Source: Sphaerosporella brunnea
Lineage: Eukaryota; Ascomycota; Pezizomycetes; Pezizales; Pyronemataceae
Assembly: GCA_008704415.1 (NCBI GenBank)
Contig: VXIS01000588.1
Location: 1 to 14,195, forward strand
Length of the DNA: 14,195 nt
Direction of reading: 5' to 3'
Below are positions 1 to 8,026 of the stretch, one piece after another. The number at the start of each line of letters is the position of its first letter. Position 1 is the stretch's first letter. The notes below the pieces were generated by a model. That model was given only the letters and a program-made list of their open reading frames with translations. It was not told the origin of the DNA and did no database searches. The translations under genes were made by a program, and so were the position numbers.

Positions 1-1
1 C

Positions 2-181
2 ATGGACTCGTTCATACGTGAAAAACGAGTCAAGTACCTCACGAAGTGGCTCGGGTTCCCCAAGAAACGTGACTGGACATCGGAACCTTTCGAGAACTTC
101 TCAGTAGGCGGTCAGGAAAAGCTACGTGAATTTCATAAGAAATTCCCTGACAAGCCGAGGGACTATCGCCTCTCTGAGTAG
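2..181 (+). CDS. C-terminal chromodomain end of a Ty3/gypsy (chromovirus) integrase, 5' partial
   Basis: The frame is open from the window edge to a TAG at 179-181 and gives 59 residues. The ATG at position 2 is probably internal, because the frame enters from outside the window. The residues follow a chromodomain: an aromatic YLTKWLGFP block, then a tryptophan followed by SEPFENF (the family's 'W.PE.NL' block), then a helix KLREFHKKFPDKPRDY that resembles the common 'ALKEFHKRHPDKP' ending. In chromoviruses this domain sits at the very end of Pol and targets integration by binding modified histones. The stop is followed by about 140 bp, a purine tract and a plausible LTR start, the normal order for a 3' element end. 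Only this tail is visible, so integrity of the full element cannot be judged. Confidence 0.75.
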   Translation: MDSFIREKRVKYLTKWLGFPKKRDWTSEPFENFSVGGQEKLREFHKKFPDKPRDYRLSE

Positions 182-322
182 GGGCACGGGTTTTTTGCCT
201 TTATAAAAGGTTTTTCCCGCTGCCGCCAGGCGATAGTAGGATGTAGGGGCTGGAGGACTACATCCACAAATTATTTTTACGCTTTACGAACCGAAGCTTG
301 TGACTTCGAGGGCGAAGCCTAT

Positions 323-334
323 AAAGGGGGGAGG
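323..334 (+). other. Polypurine tract next to the putative 3' LTR
   Basis: An A/G-only run (AAAGGGGGGAGG) lies directly before a TG-starting segment at 338 and about 140 bp after the Pol stop. In LTR retrotransposons such a tract primes plus-strand DNA synthesis and abuts the 3' LTR. The call rests on composition and position. Confidence 0.55.
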
Positions 335-1266
335 TGGTGTCACACCCTAAACTATGACAATGGGATTTTGGTACAAGAATGGTACATTTGTAATCATTGA
401 ATAGTATCGACATCCAAGAATCAGTCAGTAGGCCTATAAGGCCACCCCCCGAACGCTCCCGGAGTCCCCGCATCCAAGGAGGCGGTACAGTGTCCCGTTA
501 CTGCTTGGCCGCTCCTCGAGTCCGGACGCTGACCGGGCCAAGTGCCGCGCGTACCACGGCTAGCTCAACCGATTATAATGAAGAGCACATCGAGTCGACA
601 GTTGCGGGGCCCGAAGGACTAAGCGCGTTAAGCGCCAAGGACCTCACGAGGGCCACGATCCGGGGAGCTGGAATATCGTCAGCCAAAGGAAAACTGAAGG
701 GACGTCCGAAAGAGATACTTACATCAAACGTTAGTACTAAGCAAGATAGCTTGGTCCCGTTGCCGACAAACGACTGGTCAGGATGTTACAAGAGTAGCAT
801 TGCTGGGGGTGCCTCCCGACCGCGTGCCTTTGGGTGCTCAAGACGGTATGGTGCGTAGGTAACGAGGGTCTGTCGGGCGTCCCGAGAGTAAAGAGTAAAA
901 GAGAGTAGTAGAGATGGAAGAAAAGGATGGAGGAGTAAGAGCGAGGGGAGCGACGAGCCTGTTTATGAAGCAAGCCGCCACACCACCCTGCACACCGACG
1001 AGACTGCCAGATACGAGGACTGCCTGCAAGGCGTCGGAGTCAATCAGCCGGCAGAATGAGGAGAAAGGCCAGCAGACAAAGGTGGAGTCCAATATGCAGA
1101 GTCTAGTCACCGGTGTGGGTGTCGTATTCATATGGCGTGCTTCGGCGGTATGATACGACAGGAGAACCCCCACATCGATATTGATATGACGAGCCATCGG
1201 TGCCCGCGTCTGCCGCAGAGTCTGATAATACCTCATCTGCTAATGGTGTACTGCAAGTTCAGCTGA

Positions 1267-1424
1267 GCAAGGGGGCGTAATCAAAGCTGGCCACAGGGCA
1301 AGCCGATAACGCCAGCATCCTGCACAATAAGCTGGACTCGTCAGAGTGCAAGAGTCTAGTCTCGCAAGGGGGCACAATCAAGGCAGGCCGTAGGGCATGC
1401 TGACGATTGTGCCAGCGTCCTGCA
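1267..1424 (+). repeat. Two diverged tandem copies inside the putative LTR
   Basis: Copy one is about 1267-1324 and copy two about 1364-1424. Both begin GCAAGGGGGC, continue with an AATCAA block and a GGCC(A/G)(C/T)AGGGCA block, and end CCAGC(A/G)TCCTGCA. The unit spacing is about 97-100 bp. They lie upstream of the TATA-like box, where LTR enhancer repeats often occur. A regulatory role is inference. Confidence 0.6.
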
Positions 1425-1622
1425 ATTATAGATATGACGACGCACCAGAATACAGAAATGACTCACGAGTGGGGAATGATCGTGCTGTATGCATGAATCA
1501 TTTCTCTGTCCTCGTATGAGCACACCCTTAAAAGCAAACGGCAGAATTTACCCCGCTATTATTCAGGGTCAGAAGCATTCCCACTGACCCTCAGCTCGAC
1601 GATTGAGGACGAGCGGGTTCTA

Positions 1623-1630
1623 CTATAAAG
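1623..1630 (+). promoter_or_regulatory. TATA-like box of the putative LTR
   Basis: CTATAAAG is followed by GC-rich sequence and then by an A/C-rich leader free of G-runs. This fits a core promoter with the start of the R region some 30 bp downstream. It is based only on motif and position. Confidence 0.35.
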
Positions 1631-1836
1631 AGGGCCGTTCCTGCCCACACGACTCCTCCAGATCTTCAGAACCATCAGCTTCAAGGAACAAGACGAACCT
1701 CATCAAACACGAAAACGAACCACAAGCCTCCTCATAGAGACACAGATCCTCTTCTCTGTTGTCTTTTCAGAAATCGAACAGAACCCCTTAAGATTATTAC
1801 ATTGTGATAATCGAGACTTCCTGGCTTTTCTATTAG

Positions 1837-3420
1837 CTAAAGAATAACCCACTCTCAGCCTTGACTCAAGATATAAGGAAAAGGCTCACAATTATATATG
1901 GAGCAAGGATCGGATATACAGGCCCCAATCAAACTATCCTTAGTCGCAATCTCATCTCGGCAAATGAGTCGCCCACCTCCCTGTCCGCTGACATTTCCGA
2001 GCAAGTCAACAAGGGCCAACTAGGCAGACTTACAACCCTTTCGCCAAAGTTCATCTCATCTCCACTAGGTCTGGTTCCCAAGTCCGATGGCACCTGGCGA
2101 CGAATACACCACCTATCGCACCCGACTGGTAACTCTGTTAATGACCACATCCCGCAGGAGTGGGGTACCCTTACCTATACAACCTTTGACCAGGCGCTTC
2201 AGCTTGTTGCCGAAGCAGGGGTAGGCAGTACCCTGGTGAAGCGGGATTTAGCCGATGCGTTCCGTCATATCCCAGTGAGCCCTCAGGACTGGTGGCTTCT
2301 CGGCTTCCGATGGGGGGATACATGGAAGTATGACAAATTCTTACCGTTTGGCCTGCAAACCTCGCCCTTCATCTTTGATCTATTTTCAAGGGGCTTGAAC
2401 TGGATACTCCAATACGAACTTGGCTGGACGGCAGTACTGCATTACCTCGACGACTTCCTAGCAGTTCTTGCACCACACCTTGACGCTGTTCAATATGCAG
2501 TAGATTTTGACAGCATTTGTAGCGACCTTGGCTTCGCCGTTAAGCACAAGAAAAGCTATGCGGGAACGAGCACCGACTTTTTAGGACTTGAAATTGACAC
2601 TGAGGCAATGGAAGCTCGTCTGCCATTGGAAAAGCACGCCAAAGCCCTCCTTCTTGTCCGCTCTCATCTCCGCCGTCGCTCTATCACGCTCTTAGAGCTC
2701 CAGTCACTTATTGGTTTTCTGTCATTTGCCGCCAAGGTGGTTCCGCTGGGACGCCCCTTCCTCCGCCGTCTTTATAATGCACTGAGCTGCTACTCCGCAT
2801 CCCCGCACCATCCTCAGCCAATTACACCGCAGATGAAGGAAGACCTTCGCTGGTGGCTTGCCTTTCTACCGCAGTGGTCAGGTATCAGTATTATACGTCC
2901 AACAAGAGAGGAGGTGTTCATTTGGACCGACGCAGCGGGAAGGAAAGGTATAGGTGAGTATCTGCTCAAAACCATGGACGATCCACTGCATCTCCTTGAG
3001 TCCAAGCATGCCTTTAGCGCTCGCATTCCTCGTCACTACCGGAAGAAGCACATCAATGCCAAAGAAATGATGGCCGCACTTAAAGCAATTGAGCTGTGGG
3101 GTCTGCAGCTTCTAGAAGGTAAAAGACTCTACTTGTTTATAGACAACACCGCCGTTGTTGGAGGCTTAACCAAGAAGTCAATCCGCGGTGCAGCTATGGC
3201 ACCGCTGCGTAAACTCCTCCTTCTCGCCGCTGCTTGTGATATTGAACTAGTGCCCCGCTGGATACCGACAGCTGAAAATATCCTTTCAGATGCCCTTAGC
3301 CGCCACGAGTGGAGAAAGATTGCTGACATTTCACCTATGTTGACACAGGCTGCACTCCGAACCCTGAAATTACCTCTGCCGACCCTCCCCCCAGCTAATA
3401 CCATGACCTCCCTGAGCTGA
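1837..3420 (+). CDS. Reverse transcriptase-RNase H polyprotein of a tyrosine-recombinase (DIRS/Ngaro-type) retrotransposon
   Basis: The frame is open from 1837 (after a TAG at 1834) to the TGA at 3418-3420. No good ATG starts it, so the true start is upstream, spliced or lost. Counting residues from the TTG at 1861, the RT fingers appear as LVPKSDGTWRRIHHLSHP with GNSVND. Next come VKRDLADAFRHIP, the PFGLQTSPFIF block, the catalytic YLDD at residues 195-198, and FLGLEI. RNase H follows with the four acidic residues expected of the family: D357 (WTDA), E402 (NAKEM), D428 (FIDN) and D477 (SDALSR). The ending is typical of YR-element polyproteins. A methyltransferase domain, present in classical DIRS between RNase H and recombinase, is absent, which points to an Ngaro-like layout. 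No gag frame is recognised upstream. The enzymatic residues are intact, but the partner recombinase is broken. Confidence 0.85.
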   Translation, partial: LKNNPLSALTQDIRKRLTIIYGARIGYTGPNQTILSRNLISANESPTSLSADISEQVNKGQLGRLTTLSPKFISSPLGLVPKSDGTWRRIHHLSHPTGNSVNDHIPQEWGTLTYTTFDQALQLVAEAGVGSTLVKRDLADAFRHIPVSPQDWWLLGFRWGDTWKYDKFLPFGLQTSPFIFDLFSRGLNWILQYELGWTAVLHYLDDFLAVLAPHLDAVQYAVDFDSICSDLGFAVKHKKSYAGTSTDFLGLEIDTEAMEARLPLEKHAKALLLVRSHLRRRSITLLELQSLIGFLSFAAKVVPLGRPFLRRLYNALSCYSASPHHPQPITPQMKEDLRWWLAFLPQWSGISIIRPTREEVFIWTDAAGRKGIGEYLLKTMDDPLHLLESKHAFSARIPRHYRKKHINAKEMMAALKAIELWGLQLLEGKRLYLFIDNTAVVGGLTKKSIRGAAMAPLRKLLLLAAACDIELVPRWIPTAENILSDALSRHEWRKIADISPMLTQAALRTLKLPLPTLPPANTMTSLS

Positions 3421-4427
3421 GCCGGCCAGCTGCCCGCTACCTCTGGTGGGGTCTCAGTCAGAATACTCGTAAGACCTACAACACTGCGCGACGCAGCTAC
3501 ACGACTTACGTTGCCCTAAACGAACACAACGTCCACCCCTTCCCAGCCAGTGTACCGCTTATCTGTAACTGGGTTGCGTTCCTGGGAGGTCGAGTCAAGC
3601 CAAGGACTATCAAAAGCTATATTGCTGGCCTTCGCAGCCTGCATGTTGATATGGGGCTGCCAATTGATGGCATTTTCAACCATCCACGCCTCCAGCGCAT
3701 AATTCAAGGTGCTCAGCGTTTTCACGGAGAGGCCGGTACCCGGGAACGCCTTCCAATCACTCGCGATATCCTCCTCAAAATCCTGCAATGCCTCCCCCGC
3801 TGGAGAACGGACACCATCCAGGCTAACCTCTACGCTGCCTTCTGCTTTGCATTTGCGGTATTCCTCCGTGTTGGAGAATTTACTTGGACGCAGTACCCCT
3901 CTGGCAACCCACTGGAGTTTGCCCGCTGGCATCTCACCTGGCGCTCCATCGACATACAATATGACCGCTTACTGTTAACACTGCCAGCCTCCAAAACGGA
4001 CCCCTTTCGTCACGGTATCACACTTACCATTGCCCCTGCATCGGACCCTGCATGCCCTCTTGCTGCGCTACAAAATCTTCAAAACCTCCGCCTCCAAGAC
4101 GGTCCGCATTGCTGGTGGACAGATTGACTCTCTCCAACCACTTTTTGTGCGCCTCAACAACAAGCCCTTCTCTCGCGACTATGTAGTTTCGCTGCCTTCC
4201 GCTTGTGTCTAACCCACCAACGCATCATGGGGCGCTACTCTGGACACTCCTTCAGACGAGGCGCAGCGACAAGTGCTCGCCTTGCCGGACTTACAGACCA
4301 TGAGATTCAGCTGCTGGGACGCTGGCGGTCAGATGCTTACAAGCGGTATATCGAGGTCCACCCCGATCAGCTGTTGGGCATTTCGCACAGACTGCAAGGC
4401 ACCCAGGTCGCTACCCACACCGCGTAA
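3420..4427 (+). pseudogene. Tyrosine recombinase of the same retrotransposon, broken by two frameshifts
   Basis: Coding resumes at once after the RT-RNase H stop in another frame. It carries an N-terminal core-binding region with TIKSYIAGLRSLH near 3609-3645, then a catalytic-domain start with the first Arg in FLRVGEFTW (codon 3867). That frame stops near 4127. The homologous text carries on in the next frame (PLFVRLNNKPFSRDYVVS) and returns to the first frame near 4200. There the HxxR box HSFRRGAAT (His codon 4245, Arg codon 4254), the GRW box (Trp codon 4323) and the terminal tyrosines of YKRYIEV (4338-4349) are all readable. This is the standard R...HxxR...W...Y set of YR retroelement recombinases, which insert circular cDNA. 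Two compensating single-base indels inside the catalytic domain mean this copy is probably inactive unless they are assembly errors. Confidence 0.8.
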
Positions 4428-4953
4428 CACCTGCTCATTCCGCCCCTTGCAACTCCTCTCCAACTCGCAGCTACGGGTCGCGCTTGGGTCGGGTTTGGGA
4501 TGAGTTCAGCCCGGCAGCCTGAGGCTTCCGGGCCGGGTTGAGGGCTGGCTTAGGCCTCCCAACGCTCGGTCTCCGGACTCAGCCCTGCTGGGCTAGGGGC
4601 AACCTTTCACAGATGCGTGGTTCAGGTCTAGGTGGGATGGTTTTACTTGGTCTGTTCTTTTCCTATGATCGAGTTGTTTTCCTTTTCTATGTACGGTTAT
4701 TTTGTCCCTTAGGGCTGCATGTCTTCCCGCTGCGAAGAATAGACTAGTTTAGTAACCTTGGTCAGTAGTCATGACATCGTTCGTAACTTTTGTCTTAGCA
4801 AGTAGAACAGCGACGACGCCGGCGCTTTACTCTACCACCATGCCCGACGCCCGCTGCAATAGAGAAAATCACATACGTTTATTCTACCTATCCCTATATA
4901 GATAGAGAAGTTTCCGGCGCAAAAATTTACCCGGCTTCCCAGCGAGTGATGAT
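4428..4953. other. Non-coding 3' region of the YR retrotransposon; no gene seen
   Basis: No frame here has family features. The first part is GC-rich and contains a hairpin at about 4510-4537 (CCCGG...CCGGG outside AGCC-TGA-GGCT). This suits the structured terminal repeats expected after a YR recombinase gene, but the matching left repeat was not found. From about 4640 the sequence becomes T-rich and then ordinary. A short ATAG/CTAT palindrome-like stretch (CTATCCCTATATAGATAG) lies just before the dispersed repeat that starts near 4954. Confidence 0.4.
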
Positions 4954-5124
4954 TAATGCAGTTGGTGTGGCGTTTTCCGGTGGCGTTTTCCGGAGGCTCA
5001 ACCCTGAATTCCCAACCAACTGCCCAGCTCTATCATTCTGGAGCGGAGCCATATGGACGACACTGAATGAAAGCAACTACACCGTGTTTCACACACATAC
5101 GCCCTGACCGCAACGTACATATGA
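4954..5124 (+). repeat. Dispersed repeat, shorter copy (A)
   Basis: This segment shares long blocks with 9429-9636 in the same orientation. Shared blocks include TAATGCAGTTGGTGTGGCGT at the left, CCGGAGGCTCAA, then CTATCATTCTGGAGCGGAGC, GACGACACTGAATGAAAGCA and GTGTTTCACACACATAC. Copy A lacks a roughly 15-bp module (GTGGAGGAGCTATAG) after the GGAGCGGAGCC motif and is shorter in the middle. It encodes nothing recognisable. It could be a MITE, a solo terminal repeat or a fragment of a larger element. Confidence 0.8.
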
Positions 5125-5246
5125 CTTTACTTTAAGTGGCGCTGTACTAATGACTGCACACCGTGTGGTCTTTCTTCGAATGGGTAAGCGTGAAGTAGTG
5201 CGGTCATGCATTCTCACTCTGTCCACTCCCGCCTGCTCAGTAACCC

Positions 5247-5266
5247 ACCATTCAACAACGTTGTAC
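5247..5266. other. Left copies of two overlapping candidate target-site duplications
   Basis: An 11-bp block ACCATTCAACA (5247-5257) recurs at 7199-7209, and a 12-bp block ACAACGTTGTAC (5255-5266) recurs at 7140-7151. Both right-hand copies sit directly after A-rich tails, as expected for duplications made by target-primed reverse transcription. The 12-bp block is largely palindromic. Confidence 0.6.
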
Positions 5267-5371
5267 AATCCTTCCTACACACCACTCGCTTCGTGCTTAC
5301 CAACGCCAAGCCGCAACGTGGTGCTCGCTGATTGGTCTATACCTACCATCACGAATCCTACTTTAGCCTCA

Positions 5372-6907
5372 ATGCCTTACTACTCCTCTTTCTTCCCGAG
5401 ATCGGGAAGCAACAAAAGGCAGTGCTGTGTGTGCGGCATGTTCGGCCATACGGGCACAACGTGTTGCGAGAGTGAAAGAGATCGTACTCGCTGGGATCTC
5501 CTCAAGGCTTTCACACGCGAACAAGCTGAGGCTGCCCACGTGCTCGCCGAGTGGACGGAGTACCACCTAGAGCAAACGACAGATGCGGAGATGCAGGAAT
5601 CGGGCTCGGACTCCCCTCCGGCCCCCCCTCTCCCCACCAACATCGAAGGACTTTTAGGTCGGCACTTCGCCGCCCTCAAGGAAGGATATGATGCCAGCTT
5701 AGCCAATTTGGTCACGATTGTACTTGAGCTGAAAGGTACGGTCGAAAAGCTCTCCGATCAGAACAGCGAGCTTCTGGTTCGGCTCAAGGGGCTCGAAGCG
5801 AAAAGCCCTCGAACTATGACGGTATCACACGGGGTGACCCAAACGTCGCCCCCGCTACGGGTTGCGAATTCGGCCACCCAGGCGCTGCCCGCACCCCGCC
5901 CTCACCCGTAACGGCGACGGCGAAAACGCTGGCAGCTCCACCTGTTGCGACGAAGTCGAAACGCAAACGCTCCGAGCCGTCCAGCCCGGTGCAGCAACCG
6001 ACAAAGCACGCACGGAAGATCTCTCCCCCCCCCTCCCTGATGCATTCGAAGCATGCAGGGCCTGTCACGGGGCGAGTTTGGATGGAGTTTTCCGACTAAG
6101 CTACCGGCTTTACTCTCGATGGAATCGGCTAGAACTCTCAGATCTACGGCTTCAAAGGATGCTGATTCATTTGCTGTTCTCAGATTTTTCCCCCCCGTGG
6201 ATGGTTGTCACGTGGTGAGGTTTGGAAGTGGGGGTTGTCTGTGGTGTCGTGATGAGGCTCTGTAGGGAGGCTCGGTGGAGTGGCTCCGAGCCGAGGTTAT
6301 GTTCGGCTACCACGTGGCGCGGCGCACCGCAGTCACGTGATTGCTATGAGGGGCCTTCGCTTCCGCTTTGTTGTTTGTTTTCCTTTCCTCTTTACAGAAC
6401 CTTCGTATGTCAATCTGAGTACCTTCGTTCCAATCTGAATCCTGACCGTGCGCGTCGCACCTCTCGTCCTGCCTCCAGATCTCATCCCTGCTCTCGTTCT
6501 TGAACCTGTCCGATAACCCTCCGTACGCGAGTACCTTGAGCCCCTCCAGTCTGTCCCGGACCCTCTCCGTTACAGAGCCGAGCGACGCACTGGTCTCGGT
6601 GCGCCCAACGCCTGGCACGCGAGATGCGCCGGCCCCGTCTGCCCCCCGCGATGAGGCTGAGGCAAAAGAGGGATGGAAGAAGGTCGAGAGAAAGAAGCAC
6701 AGGTGGCTCTCGGGCCGTACTGCGGCACAGTCAGCCGGGAAGAGCGTCCCGTCCTAGGCCCAAGTGGCCGGTGACGGAGCCGTGTGCTTCAACTTCTACA
6801 TAGGAGGAGGAGCGGGTAACACCAAGCCACGCACGGCGCGCAGACCCCAGGGGGGCAAAAAGAAGGAGAAGGGGAAGGAAAAGGAGCAGCAGGCTTTTAG
6901 GGTGTAG
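5372..6907 (+). pseudogene. Decayed ORF1 (nucleic-acid-binding Gag-like protein) of a LINE-like element
   Basis: The ATG at 5372 starts a 179-residue frame ending at 5911. It has a CCHC zinc knuckle at residues 18-31 (Cys18, Cys21, His26, Cys31), a helical acidic region, a proline-rich linker and a likely coiled coil around residues 93-144. This is the usual make-up of a LINE ORF1 that packages its own RNA. Coding character then continues in another frame to about 6097, with a basic stretch TKSKRKRSEP. The stretch to about 6500 is too decayed to follow. From 6500 a frame rich in Ser, Pro and Thr holds GWKKVERKKHR and is interrupted by a single in-frame TAG at 6755-6757. It resumes in the same frame to a Lys-rich end at 6907. 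The total span of about 510 codons is near that of known fungal ORF1 proteins. Joining all parts as one gene is inference; the first segment is the firmest. Confidence 0.5.
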
Positions 6908-7141
6908 GGCAGTGGGAGGTAGTTACAGTCTTTTCCGCCGTTTGTGGTGTAATTTGCTTTTATGTATTTCTTTTGTATGGGGAGCCCCAACAGACGGGTA
7001 AAACCGTGGGGACAGCATACCAGGTTTCTTTTGTTCCGTCATAGGCCCTTGGCCTCACTCTGATTCGCAAGAGAGGAGGCACTCGGGCTAACGCCCTCGT
7101 GTACGTAGTATGATTTAAAACAAAACAAAACAAAACAAAAC
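6908..7141 (+). repeat. 3' UTR and (AAAAC)5 tail of the LINE-like element
   Basis: No frame of note is present. The sequence ends GTATGATTT followed by five AAAAC units at 7117-7141. Short A-rich repeat tails of this kind are typical of non-LTR elements. A second, similar ending (ATGATTTAAAACAAAAAAAC) lies about 60 bp further on, near 7181-7200. Confidence 0.65.
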
Positions 7142-7365
7142 AACGTTGTACGTAGCTAGTGATAGATATGTGCAATGGCAATGATTTAAAACAAAAAAAC
7201 CATTCAACATTCAACTCCACACCTCCCCTCTCAACCAAGCGACAAAGAAAATAAAAAAAATGCATGAGAAAATTAATAAAAAAGTCCACGCGCTTAGGCA
7301 ACAAAATCTACGCAAAAGGGAGAGCAGCAAAAACCTTCCGCTCCCACGCGTGTAGGAGGCGGCGA

Positions 7366-7452
7366 GGAAGCCCCAGGACTTGAACCAGGGCACCCCAGCT
7401 GTAAAGGAGTACCAGTCCTACCCGGCAGTTTATACCACTGGGCCATGGAGGC
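7366..7452 (-). repeat. tRNA-like SINE head with pol III A and B boxes
   Basis: On the minus strand an A box TGGCCCAGTGG (7445-7435) and a perfect B box GGTTCAAGTCC (7386-7376) are spaced as in a tRNA with a long variable arm. A 5-bp anticodon-type stem GGGTA/TACTC encloses a seven-base loop GGACTGG. The loop lacks the conserved U33, the T stem has one mismatch, and the acceptor strands do not pair. So it is not a working tRNA gene but fits a tRNA-derived SINE or tRNA pseudogene. If a SINE, its body would run toward lower coordinates (about 7210-7365), which is T-rich on that strand. No flanking duplication was found. Confidence 0.5.
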
Positions 7453-7571
7453 TTTTTGATATCAGGTTGAAAGCAGTCGGACCTATAAACACTCAATGTT
7501 GTAAGGCCTACTCCGACAACCTAGTTTTTCTGCACGGTTTTAGCCATCAGCAGCCATCGCGCATCGACAAC

Positions 7572-8026
7572 CTACACAAGGGTAAGGCTAATCATACCGC
7601 CGGAGGCAGTGTGCCGTCCAAGGTCAAATTTCAGGTCCTCACGATTGCTATGCCACAGCTTAACGATGTCACAGCCAATTGAATTCCGTCCAATAAGGTG
7701 TTCTTTCACTGTTGGAACCAGAAGCTGAGGGAAATATGTGTTTTCCACAATTCGCTCAGCAACGTTGGATGACAGAATAAACAAAGCAAGAAGGCGGCGG
7801 AAAATTCGTTTCCTTAACGGAATACCACTTGGTCTAGTTCGAAAATGCGCTTCTCCATTTTCTTCTGGCTCCTCATCATCCGGGCAGCGTCGCTTCAGAC
7901 TGACAATAACAGACTGACCAAGAGAAGCTCTCTCCAGAAGACATGAACTTCCCACTGTACGCTGCGGCTTGCAGTCTCATTAGCATCGCCGTCACGGCTG
8001 CTCAGGCCTGCGCCCTCACTTTCCAT
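7572..8026 (-). CDS. Putative N-terminal fragment of a hAT-type transposase (or unknown protein), with a possible 47-nt intron
   Basis: An ATG at 8026-8024 lies in a strong context (CCACCATGG). Its frame gives 22 acidic, polar codons up to a GT at 7960. A candidate intron GTACAG...TCAG (7960-7914, 47 nt) joins in phase to a frame running to a TAG at 7572-7574, for about 135 residues in all. The second part has LLALFILSSNVAERIVENTYF, then LLVPTVKEHLIG, DIVKLW and GGMISLTLV. This resembles the 'FVENPxFxxLL...P...I...ISLTxDxW' region before the first catalytic Asp of hAT transposases, with the stop falling just where that Asp should be. No branch site is obvious in the intron, so a frameshift is an alternative. 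The hAT match is from memory of family patterns and needs a profile search. Confidence 0.4.

Larger units (their letters stand above)
338..1801 (+). mobile_element. Putative 3' LTR of the Ty3/gypsy element (about 1.46 kb)
   Basis: The segment begins TGTCACACCC right after the purine tract and is taken to end at ATTATTACA near 1801, giving the usual TG...CA ends. Inside are a TATA-like box (CTATAAAG near 1623) and downstream of it an A/C-rich leader resembling an R-U5 region. A diverged duplication lies at 1267-1424. No convincing gene is present; a 153-codon frame at 397-858 has no family features. The right end is uncertain: the matching 5' LTR and target-site duplication are outside the window. 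Residues related to the next element's RT may begin near 1812, so some of the right part could belong to that element. Confidence 0.45.
5258..7198 (+). mobile_element. Non-LTR (LINE-like) insertion with ORF1 remnant and AAAAC tail, no ORF2
   Basis: The segment carries a Gag-like ORF1 with a CCHC knuckle, a 3' untranslated region from about 6908, and a tail of five AAAAC units at 7117-7141. Direct repeats bracket it on either of two readings: 5267-7139 with a 12-bp duplication, or 5258-7198 with an 11-bp one. Fungal Tad-type LINEs encode ORF1 followed by a long endonuclease-RT ORF2. Here the 3' UTR follows ORF1 directly, leaving no room for ORF2, so the copy could not move on its own. It may be an internally deleted copy or a member of an ORF1-only family. 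The Tad assignment is inference from organisation. Confidence 0.6.

Noticed and set aside
397..858. 153-codon frame in the putative LTR
   Set aside because: No recognised motif, mixed composition and a location inside a non-coding terminal repeat; best seen as chance.
838..1236. Minus-strand 132-codon frame in the LTR
   Set aside because: No domain; overlaps other equally open frames in GC-rich sequence.
3516..3959. Minus-strand 147-codon frame over the recombinase
   Set aside because: Antisense shadow of a recognised coding region.
4538..4747. 69-codon frame after the recombinase
   Set aside because: Low-complexity hydrophobic reading of the T-rich 3' region with no homology seen.
7366..7452. 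Functional tRNA gene on the minus strand
   Set aside because: Acceptor strands do not pair, U33 is missing and the T stem has a mismatch.
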